Positions 25,200 through 32,043 of a stretch of DNA of 43,649 nt are shown piece by piece. Each line of letters begins with the position of its first letter. Within the stretch, counting starts at the first letter, position 1. The stretch covers positions 1-43,649 of the forward strand of contig JAEUKJ010000129.1 in assembly GCA_016792665.1 (NCBI GenBank). The letters run 5' to 3'. Made by a program: the position numbers and the translations under genes. The stretch is from Deltaproteobacteria bacterium. GTDB taxonomy: Bacteria > Myxococcota_A > UBA9042 > PHBI01. The notes under the pieces are model-generated. The model ran no database searches and was not told the DNA's origin. It saw only the letters and a program-made list of their open reading frames with translations.

Positions 25200-25934
25200 A
25201 TGCTGATTGCCGCCCTGGTCGGGCTTGTCGCCGCCTTCCTCGCCTCGATGCCTGTCGCGGGCCCCATCGCCGCGCTCGTCGTGCGCCACGCGCTCGAAGG
25301 CCGCCCCAAGACCGCGATGATGCTCGGGTTCGGCACGGGCCTGGCTGAGGGGGTCTACGCCTTCCTCGCCCTCTGGGGGTTCTCGGCCATCCTGGTCCAG
25401 TACCCGGTGGTCATCCCGATCTCGAAGATCGTCGCGGCCATCATCCTCATCGGGCTCGGCTTCTGGTTCACGCGCTTCACGCCGCACACCCCGGGGTTCG
25501 AGACGACTCCCTCCGCGCCCGCGCCGGCGGCCCCTGAAGCCAAGCACAAGCGGCCAACGCTGACCTCGCTGCAGGTCGACGCCGTCATGAAGCGCGCCGA
25601 GACGGCGGAGCGCCCCAAGCAAGCCTTCGGCATCGGCTTCACGGTGACCCTGCTCAACCCGACCTTGCTCGCGACCTGGGCGGCCGCCTCGACCACGATC
25701 ATGTCGATGAAGCTCTTCCAGGCCGAGGCCTCGAACTCCGTGGCCTTCGCGCTCGGCGTCGTGGTCGGCGGCACGGGGTGGTTCGTGCTCTTGTCGTGGC
25801 TCTTGTCGCGCTTCCGCCATCGCTTCAGCCCGCTCACCCTCCAGCGCATCATCCGCGCGATGGGCTGGGGTCTCATGGCGTTGGGCGTCTGGTTCGTCAT
25901 CGCCTTCGTGCTCTGGCTCACCAAGAGCCCCTGA
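25200..25934 (+). CDS. LysE family transporter
   Basis: A 244-residue membrane protein with six hydrophobic segments in the LysE/RhtB arrangement: two N-terminal helices around VAAFLASMPVAGPIAALVVR, a short helix pair, a hydrophilic loop of about 60 residues (PSAPAPAAPEAKHKRP) and a C-terminal half starting GFTVTLLNPTLLATWAAA, which carries the family's Asn-Pro motif. LysE-type proteins export amino acids or related metabolites through the inner membrane. The substrate is unknown. The ATG at 25200 is the first that leads straight into the first helix. Confidence 0.82.
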   Translation: MLIAALVGLVAAFLASMPVAGPIAALVVRHALEGRPKTAMMLGFGTGLAEGVYAFLALWGFSAILVQYPVVIPISKIVAAIILIGLGFWFTRFTPHTPGFETTPSAPAPAAPEAKHKRPTLTSLQVDAVMKRAETAERPKQAFGIGFTVTLLNPTLLATWAAASTTIMSMKLFQAEASNSVAFALGVVVGGTGWFVLLSWLLSRFRHRFSPLTLQRIIRAMGWGLMALGVWFVIAFVLWLTKSP

Positions 25935-25940
25935 GCCGGT

Positions 25941-26057
25941 GAGTGCTCGCACAAGGCCTCGCGGAGCGAGGCTGCCGGCGAGTGCTCGCACAAGGCCTCG
26001 CGAAGCGAGGCTGCCGGCGAGTGCTCGCACAAGGCCTCGCGAAGCGAGGCTGCCGGC
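25941..26057. repeat. Nested-palindrome repeat element, three tandem 39-bp units (copy B)
   Basis: Three consecutive 39-bp units at 25941-25979, 25980-26018 and 26019-26057 differ at one position (GGA or GAA in the hairpin loop). Each contains the hairpin GCCTCGC / GCGAGGC seen in copies A and C. Because 39 is a multiple of three, the array creates long spurious reading frames. It begins 6 bases after the LysE-type stop codon. A degenerate right end (GAATGCAAATTC) follows at 26058-26069. Confidence 0.85.
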
Positions 26058-26131
26058 GAATGCAAATTCTTCGAGGCGACGAGATCGCTCCCGCCGCTCA
26101 TGCGTACCGCCACCTTTCCTGGAGGTCTCGC

Positions 26132-26395
26132 ATGCGCTCGTTCGCCCTCGCCCTCGTCTCGACGCTCTCCCTCGCGGCCCTCGCCCCGGCCACCCTCGCA
26201 GCCAGCCCCGAGCCCACCGGCCCGCGCCAGCAGTTCGTGATCTTCGATCAGCTGACCTTCAACGGCGGCCTCCCCAAGCCGAGCATCGACCTCACGAACC
26301 CGCGCCGCGCCGCGTCCTTCGGGCGTCTTCTCGAGCTCAAGAAGGACCTCCTCGCGGGTCTCGGCGCGACCTTGAAGGATCGCTCCCTCAAGTGA
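26132..26395 (+). CDS. Small exported protein upstream of the porin gene
   Basis: An 87-residue protein with a clear Sec signal peptide (MRSFALALVSTLSLAALAP, predicted cleavage after ATLA near residue 22). The mature 65 residues are QQFVIFDQLTFNGGLPKP followed by a basic helix (FGRLLELKKDLLAGLGATLK). I do not recognise a family. GGAGGT at 26121-26126 gives a strong ribosome site. The next gene, an alginate-export-type porin, starts 23 bases downstream, so the two are very likely co-transcribed and may work together in the envelope. Confidence 0.75.
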   Translation: MRSFALALVSTLSLAALAPATLAASPEPTGPRQQFVIFDQLTFNGGLPKPSIDLTNPRRAASFGRLLELKKDLLAGLGATLKDRSLK

Positions 26396-26418
26396 GACCC
26401 TCCAATCGGAGGTCCCCC

Positions 26419-27633
26419 ATGCAACGTCACATCCTCACCGCCTTCGCCTCGCTGGCCCTCGTCGCCAGCGCGGCTTCCGTCCGCGCCCAGGAGCTCACCG
26501 CCACGCCGAGCGGTGAGGTCCTCGTCCGCTATCGACACTTCGAAGGGCACGACCTCGCCCCAGGCGGCGTCGACGACTTCGTGCGCCAGCGCGCGCGCGT
26601 GGGCCTGCGCTTCGCGTTCGGGACCGAGGTCCAGGCCTTCGTCCAGCTCCAGGACGTGCGCACCTGGGGCGAAGAGACCGACACGCTGAGCGACTTCTCC
26701 GGCGACGGCATCGACCTCCATCAGGGCTTCATCGAGGCCGAGCTCGCGCCCGACCTGCGACTGCGCCTGGGGCGCCAGGAAGTCAGCTACCTGAACCAGC
26801 GCCTCATCGGCAACGTCGGCTTCGCCGAGCAGGGACGCAGCTTCGACGCCGCACGCCTCATGGGGGTCTTCCTCGATCAGACCCTCGCCGTCGACGTCCT
26901 CTACGCACACGTCCGCGAGGACGCACCCGCCGAGACCCGCATCGCGGACAACCTCGGCGCCCTCGCCGTGCGCTACCAGATGAACGACTACTTCCAGCCG
27001 GCCATGCTGCTCGTGGTCGACACCCACGCCCCGACCCAGCGCGCGCGCGTGACCTCGGGGCTCGTCATCCAGTCCGAGATGCCCTTTGGCTTGAAGGCCT
27101 CGCTCGAAGGCTACTTCCAGGCCGGCACGGCCAACGTCGAAGGCACCGAGATCGGCCTGGCCGCGTGGATGTTTGCCGCGCGCCTCCGCTTCACCCTCGT
27201 GGACTCGGACTTCGCTCCCTTCCTCGAGGCCTTCGCCGAGACCCTCTCCGGCGACGACGACCCGACCGACACCGCCGCGAAGAGCTTCGACACCCTCTTT
27301 GCGACCAACCACAAGTTCTACGGCGAGGCCGACTTCTTCGTGAACATCCCGGTCGACACCGCCAACCGCGGCCTCCTCGACGCTGGCGCCGTGCTCGGCA
27401 CGAAGCTCGGTGAGGACGCGACCGCGCAGCTCGCCTTCCACGTCTTTCAGGCGATGGCCGCCCAGGGTGGCCCGTCGAGCTTTGGCCAGGAGCTCGACCT
27501 GACCTTCGGCTGGAAGCCGAACCCGCACCTCTCGCTCGACCTCAACTACTCGCTCTTCTTCCCGGGTGACGGGCTGCGCGCCGACGGCGAGCTCGAGCAC
27601 TTCGTCTATTCGACCGCGTCCGCCTCGTTCTGA
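26419..27633 (+). CDS. Alginate-export-type outer-membrane porin
   Basis: A 404-residue protein with a signal peptide (ILTAFASLALVASAASVRAQ) and a mature region of amphipathic beta strands. GEVLVRYRHFEGHDL, RQRARVGLRFAFGTEVQAFV, LRLRLGRQEVSYLNQRLIGN and DAARLMGVFLDQTLAVDVLY match the alginate_export barrel family. The protein ends YSTASASF with a terminal phenylalanine as expected for outer-membrane insertion. The natural substrate need not be alginate, since no alginate biosynthesis gene is present. CGGAGGTC precedes the ATG. It converges on the DUF2314-like gene. Confidence 0.82.
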   Translation: MQRHILTAFASLALVASAASVRAQELTATPSGEVLVRYRHFEGHDLAPGGVDDFVRQRARVGLRFAFGTEVQAFVQLQDVRTWGEETDTLSDFSGDGIDLHQGFIEAELAPDLRLRLGRQEVSYLNQRLIGNVGFAEQGRSFDAARLMGVFLDQTLAVDVLYAHVREDAPAETRIADNLGALAVRYQMNDYFQPAMLLVVDTHAPTQRARVTSGLVIQSEMPFGLKASLEGYFQAGTANVEGTEIGLAAWMFAARLRFTLVDSDFAPFLEAFAETLSGDDDPTDTAAKSFDTLFATNHKFYGEADFFVNIPVDTANRGLLDAGAVLGTKLGEDATAQLAFHVFQAMAAQGGPSSFGQELDLTFGWKPNPHLSLDLNYSLFFPGDGLRADGELEHFVYSTASASF

Positions 27634-27638
27634 GGCGT

Positions 27639-28004
27639 TCAGCCCCCTCGGGCGAGCATGACGTGATCGAGGCCGAAAGCGACCTTGTCGCCTGACGAGA
27701 CGCCGCGGATCCAGGTCGGCTGGTTGTCGAGGACGCCCTCCCAGCGCTCGCCTTCCTGGCCGGTGACCTCGACCCAGACCCCCTCGAAGCGCCCCTGCGC
27801 GTCGGGGCTCTTGCGCTCCATGACGAGCAGCGCATAGCCCCCGACCGAAGGTGCCCCAGGGTCGCGGTCCCATCGGATGGGGGCGACGTGCGGCCCGAGA
27901 TCGCCCAGCGCGCGCGCGGCCTCACGCGTGACGAAGGCCCAGGCGTCGCGCCCGTCGTGGCGGCGCGGCTTGCCGGTCTTGGCGTCGATGATGTCGTCTT
28001 CCAT
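27639..28004 (-). CDS. DUF2314-like protein
   Basis: A 121-residue cytoplasmic protein. The C-terminal half (GVWVEVTGQEGERWEGVLDN, then PTWIRGVSSGDKVAFGLDHV) has the pattern of DUF2314-type domains, where a short beta-barrel follows VxVT...G.L.N.P......GD.V.F. The N-terminal half (DAWAFVTREAARALGDLGPH) is unassigned. GAGGAG on the minus strand supports the ATG at 28004. It follows the CrtC/AttH-like gene after 47 bases in the same direction. Function is unknown; the DUF call is by pattern only. Confidence 0.65.
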   Translation of the reverse strand: MEDDIIDAKTGKPRRHDGRDAWAFVTREAARALGDLGPHVAPIRWDRDPGAPSVGGYALLVMERKSPDAQGRFEGVWVEVTGQEGERWEGVLDNQPTWIRGVSSGDKVAFGLDHVMLARGG

Positions 28005-28051
28005 GGACTCCTCGATGCGGTTGGCGGTGCGCCGATGGCTCTCGGCTGCGC

Positions 28052-29086
28052 TCAGATCGCGGTCGGGAGGCCACTCACGCCCGAGGCCTCGGCGCTCTCC
28101 GCCAGGATCTCGAAGGCGGCCCCACGCGGTGAGAGAAGCCGCTCGACCCCGCCTGCGCTCTTCAGCTCGAGATCGAGCGTCGCGATCTTGCTGTTGATGC
28201 AGAGCTTCTTTCCGCCCGGCGGGTTCTTGTACCAGAGCGTCACGAAGTCGGCCGCATCCGCGTGCATCGTCCCCTCGATCGAGAGGCCCGAGCCCTTCGC
28301 CTTGAAGCGCCACTCGACCCGATGGCGCGGCCCTCCCGCGCGCGGGCCGCGCAGGAAGCCATCGATCGAGGCCCGCCCGAAGACCGTGTGCAGCGCATTC
28401 AGGCGGTGCTCGACGCCGCGGTGTCGGAACACGATGGGGGTCATCGTCGGCAAAAGCACCGGCCCGATCTTCACGCGCGCGGACGCGAGCTCGATGAACG
28501 ACTCGGGGTGGTCCGCGAACCCTGCGACCTGCCCCCAGGCGTATCGGTCGGTGTGGCGCTCACCCCAGTTGTGGTTCGTGCTGCCCATCCAGCCGTCGAC
28601 CTCGAGCTCCTTGCCGCCCACCTCGAAGTGCCCGCCGAAGCGCACGTTGGGCGCCATGACGAGCGACTTCGCCTTCGGGAACGAGCCCGCATAGAGCCCC
28701 TCGGGCAAGAGCAGGAGCGGGTCCTGACCGCCCTCCATGCGCACGTCCCACGCGATGTCTCCCGGCCCCGTCGCGCGCCCGGAGGCACGCCGCGGCTCGA
28801 GCGTGGCGGCCCCGATCCGCACCCCCAGGCCGCTGGTCGGGAAGAGGGCGTCGGTCAACGGGAAGGCCTCGCGCGCGACGACGTGCTCACCGCGCTCACC
28901 GTCGAAGACGATGGCGAAGAGCTCGGCGACCGCGTCGCCCGGCGCCCCGGCCATGGCCGTCACCGTGTAGCGCACCCAGAAGGCCAGCGGCCGCGTCGGG
29001 TGGTTGCCGCGAAGGAACCAGCTCTCGTAGTGCCCCTTCGCCTCGCCGAGCCGGAAGCGCGCGCCCTGGGGATCGACCTTGGTCAT
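28052..29086 (-). CDS. CrtC/AttH-like lipocalin-fold protein
   Basis: A 344-residue protein starting MTKVDPQGARFRLGEAKGHY. GHYESWFLRGNHPTRPLAFW, VDGWMGSTNHNWGERHTDRY and WGQVAGFADHPESFIELASA resemble the double-lipocalin proteins related to hydroxyneurosporene synthase (CrtC) and AttH. Members hydrate or rearrange hydrophobic substrates or bind them; several are uncharacterised. No signal peptide is visible, so it appears cytoplasmic. Its neighbour is an acyl-CoA synthetase, so a lipid or isoprenoid substrate is a reasonable inference. No carotenoid gene is near, which argues against a plain CrtC role. Confidence 0.65.
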   Translation of the reverse strand: MTKVDPQGARFRLGEAKGHYESWFLRGNHPTRPLAFWVRYTVTAMAGAPGDAVAELFAIVFDGERGEHVVAREAFPLTDALFPTSGLGVRIGAATLEPRRASGRATGPGDIAWDVRMEGGQDPLLLLPEGLYAGSFPKAKSLVMAPNVRFGGHFEVGGKELEVDGWMGSTNHNWGERHTDRYAWGQVAGFADHPESFIELASARVKIGPVLLPTMTPIVFRHRGVEHRLNALHTVFGRASIDGFLRGPRAGGPRHRVEWRFKAKGSGLSIEGTMHADAADFVTLWYKNPPGGKKLCINSKIATLDLELKSAGGVERLLSPRGAAFEILAESAEASGVSGLPTAI

Positions 29087-29142
29087 ACCGCATGCCTACC
29101 GCGCCTCACGGCCACGATCAAATGGTGAGACTCCTCGGTCGC

Positions 29143-29190
29143 GAATTCGTGCAAGGCCCCGCGGAGCGAGGCTGCCGGCGAGTGCAATTC
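29143..29190. repeat. Nested-palindrome repeat element, copy C
   Basis: A single 48-bp copy between the acyl-CoA synthetase gene and the CrtC/AttH-like gene. Its ends, GAATTCGTGC and GTGCAATTC, are imperfect inverted repeats, and the core has GCGGAGCGAGGC as in copy B (one stem base differs, CCCCGC for CCTCGC). The mature mRNA of the two genes could carry this hairpin. Confidence 0.75.
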
Positions 29191-29197
29191 CTGAGGC

Positions 29198-30676
29198 TCA
29201 CCCGAAGCACGCGCGCAGCTCGGCCTTCTTGACCTTGCCCATCGCGTTGCGCGGCAGGGCTTCCACGAACGCCCAGCGACGCGGCCGCTTGGCGTCGACG
29301 AGGTGTCGCTCGAGGTGCGCGACGAGCTCTGCGTCCACCGCAGCCTGCCCCTCCCGCAAGACCACGACGGCCCCGACGACCTCGCCCCACTTCGCGTCGG
29401 GCACACCGAGCACGGCGCACTCGGCAAAGCGCCCCGAGGCCATCAGCACGTCCTCGATCTCGCCGGCGCCGATCTTGTAGCCGCCACTCTTGATGATGTC
29501 GGTCGAGGTCCGCCCGAGGATGCGCCACGAACCGGCGTCGATCACCGCCGTGTCGCCCGTCCGGAACCACGCGCCGCGGAGGTCGCCCTCCTTCGTGCTG
29601 GCGTCGTCGGGCGCTGCGCGGAAGGCCTCGCGCGTGGCGTCTGCCCGACCCCAATACCCATCCATGAGGCCGTCGCTCTGGACCTCGATCTCGCCCGGCC
29701 CTGTCCCCGCGTCGGCGCCGTATTCGTCGACGAGGCGCAGCGTGACGCCCGGCACGGGCTGCCCGACCGCGCCGGGACGTCGCTCACCGCGGTACGGATT
29801 CGAGAGCGTGAAGAGCGTCTCGGTCATGCCGTAGCGCTCGAGGATGCGGTGGCCGGTCGCGCGCTCGAAGCGCTCGAAGTCGCGCTGGGACAAGGCCGCC
29901 GAGCCCGCGGTGAAGAGGCGCGCACCCGCCAGGGAAGCGCACGCGGAGGCATCGGTCTCGAGCCGCTCGAGCAGGAGGTGATACATCGTCGGGACACCCA
30001 TGAAGACCGTGGCACCCTGGTCGAGTGCGCTCACGACCGCGTCGACGGTGAAGCGCGGGATGAGCTCGACCTCGGCGCCTGCGACGAGCGGCCCGAGCAG
30101 GGCCAGCCCGAGCCCGTGCACATGGAACAGCGGCAGCGCGGCGATGACGCGGTCCCGCGGCCCGATCTCCCAGAGGCGCATCATCGCCCCGAGGTTCGCG
30201 CCCAGCGCTCGGTGCGAGAGCATCACCCCCTTGGGGCGCCCGGTCGTGCCCGACGTATAGATGAGCATCGCCAGCGCATCGCGCGACGGCGGCTCGGGCC
30301 AGGTCGCGATGGACTCGTGCGCGGGGTCCTCCAGCGCATGAAGGTCCTCGTCGCGCAGGACCAGGCGCGCCCCCGAGTCACCGATCACATGGGCCAGCTC
30401 ATCGGCTCCGTAGCGGGTGTTCGCCGGCACATGCACCACGCCGAGCCGGAGATGCGCGAGCACCACCGCGACGTGCGCGGCCGAGCTCTCGGCGCAGACC
30501 ACGACGCGATCACCCGCCTGCACCCCCAGCCGCGCGAGTCGAGCCGCATGCCGCCGCATCAGCCGATCGAGCCCATCCCACGTCCACACGACGCCGAGGC
30601 TGCGCAGCGCCGGAGACGCCAGCGCAAGCGTCGAAATACTCTGCACGATCTCGGAGACTTGCGGTTCACGTGTCAT
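29198..30676 (-). CDS. AMP-forming acyl-CoA synthetase (malonyl-CoA synthetase-like)
   Basis: A 492-residue ANL-superfamily enzyme that activates a carboxylic acid as acyl-AMP and transfers it to CoA. The P-loop-like motif is LIYTSGTTGRPKGVMLSH, followed by ALPLFHVHGLGLALLGP, ERYGMTETLFTLSN, FRTGDTAV, GRTSTDIIKSGGYKIGAGEI, and the catalytic lysine in PRNAMGKVKKAELR. FMGVPTMYHLLL and DIIKSGGYKI are most like ACSF3/MatB malonyl- or methylmalonyl-CoA synthetases, but substrate is not certain. GGAGG lies 9 bases before the ATG at 30676, which fixes the start. It leads a probable transcription unit with the CrtC/AttH-like and DUF2314-like genes. Confidence 0.88.
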   Translation of the reverse strand: MTREPQVSEIVQSISTLALASPALRSLGVVWTWDGLDRLMRRHAARLARLGVQAGDRVVVCAESSAAHVAVVLAHLRLGVVHVPANTRYGADELAHVIGDSGARLVLRDEDLHALEDPAHESIATWPEPPSRDALAMLIYTSGTTGRPKGVMLSHRALGANLGAMMRLWEIGPRDRVIAALPLFHVHGLGLALLGPLVAGAEVELIPRFTVDAVVSALDQGATVFMGVPTMYHLLLERLETDASACASLAGARLFTAGSAALSQRDFERFERATGHRILERYGMTETLFTLSNPYRGERRPGAVGQPVPGVTLRLVDEYGADAGTGPGEIEVQSDGLMDGYWGRADATREAFRAAPDDASTKEGDLRGAWFRTGDTAVIDAGSWRILGRTSTDIIKSGGYKIGAGEIEDVLMASGRFAECAVLGVPDAKWGEVVGAVVVLREGQAAVDAELVAHLERHLVDAKRPRRWAFVEALPRNAMGKVKKAELRACFG

Positions 30677-30822
30677 GGCTCGAGGCCTCCTTCCCGCCCG
30701 CGATGACAGACGGTCACGCCGTTTTCGCCGGATCGGAGGCCGAGTTGTCAAGGTGTCACAGGCCGCGGCCGGCACCGGCCCGCGCGGCACCTGGGGCCCG
30801 CACTGTAGGCCATCGAGCGCGC

Positions 30823-30838
30823 TGGCACGCGCCTTGCG
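30823..30838 (+). promoter_or_regulatory. Sigma-54 (RpoN) promoter
   Basis: TGGCACG (30823-30829), CGCC, TTGCG (30834-30838) matches the -24/-12 consensus, with GG and GC exactly ten bases apart. Transcription would start about 30848-30850, in good position for the gene at 30863. Sigma-54 promoters need an enhancer-binding activator, but I see no activator gene nearby. Confidence 0.75.
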
Positions 30839-30862
30839 ATGCCCCTCCTCATGGAGGTCCCG

Positions 30863-31312
30863 ATGGTCCCTGCTCAGTCCCTCTACCGCCGCTTCAAGAA
30901 GGCCTTTCGCCCGATGCTCGCAACCGACCCGGCCCGCACCGACGTCGATTCGCTCATCGTGCTCCGCAGCCAGGTCTTCTCTCGACTCGGCCTGCCGACG
31001 ACGCGCCACAACGTCGAGCGGCTCATCCTCTGCGCAGCCGCCGGGCTCTCGTTCCGTGTCTTCGTCCGCGATCTCGACTATTTCTTTCCGCAGGGTCTGG
31101 TCGCGGACGAAGCCCTCTTCCTCATCGCCTTCGCCGAGCACTGCCGCACTCGCAAGGCCCAGACCAACCGCGCCCGCCGCTACGAGGCCGAGGCCCTCCT
31201 GGGCCTGCCTCATGACGGACACGCGTCACCGGCAATCGACGCGTGGCTCGCCGGCCTCCTCCCCTACTCCGCCCTGCACATGACCCTCAGGACCGAGGCC
31301 GCCGCAGCCTGA
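30863..31312 (+). CDS. Unassigned 149-residue protein downstream of a sigma-54 promoter
   Basis: A basic, mostly helical protein (SLYRRFKKAFRPMLATDPAR, NVERLILCAAAGLSFRVFV, RARRYEAEALLGLP). No family, signal peptide or membrane segment is recognised. GGAGGT at 30852-30857 sits just before the ATG at 30863. The sigma-54 start point near 30848 excludes the in-frame ATG at 30839. In myxobacteria sigma-54 often drives starvation, development or motility genes, so a conditional role is likely. The last codons are duplicated downstream (31330-31407). Confidence 0.68.
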   Translation: MVPAQSLYRRFKKAFRPMLATDPARTDVDSLIVLRSQVFSRLGLPTTRHNVERLILCAAAGLSFRVFVRDLDYFFPQGLVADEALFLIAFAEHCRTRKAQTNRARRYEAEALLGLPHDGHASPAIDAWLAGLLPYSALHMTLRTEAAAA

Positions 31313-31407
31313 CGCGTCGCATACACGTCGCGTGGCTCGCCGGCCTCCTCCCCTACTCCGCCCTGCACATGACCCTCAGGACCGAGGTCGCCGCAGCCTG
31401 ACGCGTC
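31241..31407. repeat. Direct duplication of the gene's 3' end (two 78-bp copies, 89-bp period)
   Basis: Bases 31241-31318 are repeated at 31330-31407 with one difference (C at 31299 against T at 31388). The copy includes the last 23 codons, the stop codon and a few bases after it. The second copy is not part of the coding sequence. The near identity points to a recent event. Confidence 0.85.
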
Positions 31408-31413
31408 AGCCCC

Positions 31414-32040
31414 TCACTCGGCCACGCGCGGCAGCTGCTTCGAGAACCAGCCGCCCGTCAGCGCATCGAGGTCCGCCGTCAGCGCATCCACGCGCAGCTG
31501 CGACTTCACGGCCTTCTCGACCGAGCTGGCCGGATCGAGCTCGAGGTCGACCTGGAGCTGGCGCCGCGCAAAGTAGAGCTTGTTGACCGTGGTCAGCAGG
31601 TCCTCGCGCTGATTGACGATGCGCTCGATCTGGCGCGACGTCGCGATCTGGTCGCGGTTGAAGACGATGCGCGTCAGGTCCCAGTCGGCCTGCAGCTCGA
31701 GGACCATCTGGTTGTCCTTCGACACCAGGTCCGAGAGCGAGCCGCTGCCCGCGCTGGTCGTGCGCACGTCGTTCTGGTCCGCGGTCGTCGACCGCAGACG
31801 ACCACGCAGGCTGCGCGGCAGCACATAGGCCCAGTGCGAGGTCGCGAGCCACCCATCGTACGCATCCGGGTTCACGCGCGCATAGCGCATCGCGGCCTGC
31901 TGGACGTCGACCACGGTCGGCTCGTTGCCGAACTTCTGCAGGACGCGACGGGCTTCGCTCTTCGGATCGGCATGCGCCGGCACCGCCATCGAACCCGCGA
32001 GCAGCACCACCGACCACACCATGACCAGTCTCTTGTTCAT
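31414..32040 (-). CDS. Exported protein, stand-alone copy of a shared unassigned domain
   Basis: A 208-residue protein with a Sec signal peptide (MNKRLVMVWSVVLLAGSMAV, cleaved after AHA near residue 24). The mature 184 residues are mainly helical, with ARVNPDAYDGWLATSHWAYV, LELQADWDLTRIVFNRDQ, YFARRQLQVDLEL and DALTGGWFSK. The whole mature protein aligns by eye with residues 398-577 of the upstream protein. The long helical pair with a conserved WDL and (A/Y)TGG motif resembles TolC-like or other coiled envelope domains, but I cannot assign it. The start lies 3 bases after the upstream stop codon, so the genes are co-translated. Confidence 0.75.
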   Translation of the reverse strand: MNKRLVMVWSVVLLAGSMAVPAHADPKSEARRVLQKFGNEPTVVDVQQAAMRYARVNPDAYDGWLATSHWAYVLPRSLRGRLRSTTADQNDVRTTSAGSGSLSDLVSKDNQMVLELQADWDLTRIVFNRDQIATSRQIERIVNQREDLLTTVNKLYFARRQLQVDLELDPASSVEKAVKSQLRVDALTADLDALTGGWFSKQLPRVAE

Positions 32041-32043
32041 CGC

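Noticed and set aside
25939-26120. In-frame N-terminal extensions of the small secreted protein and of the porin through the 39-bp repeats
   Set aside because: Both genes have signal peptides at internal ATGs with strong ribosome sites; the extension is repeat translation.
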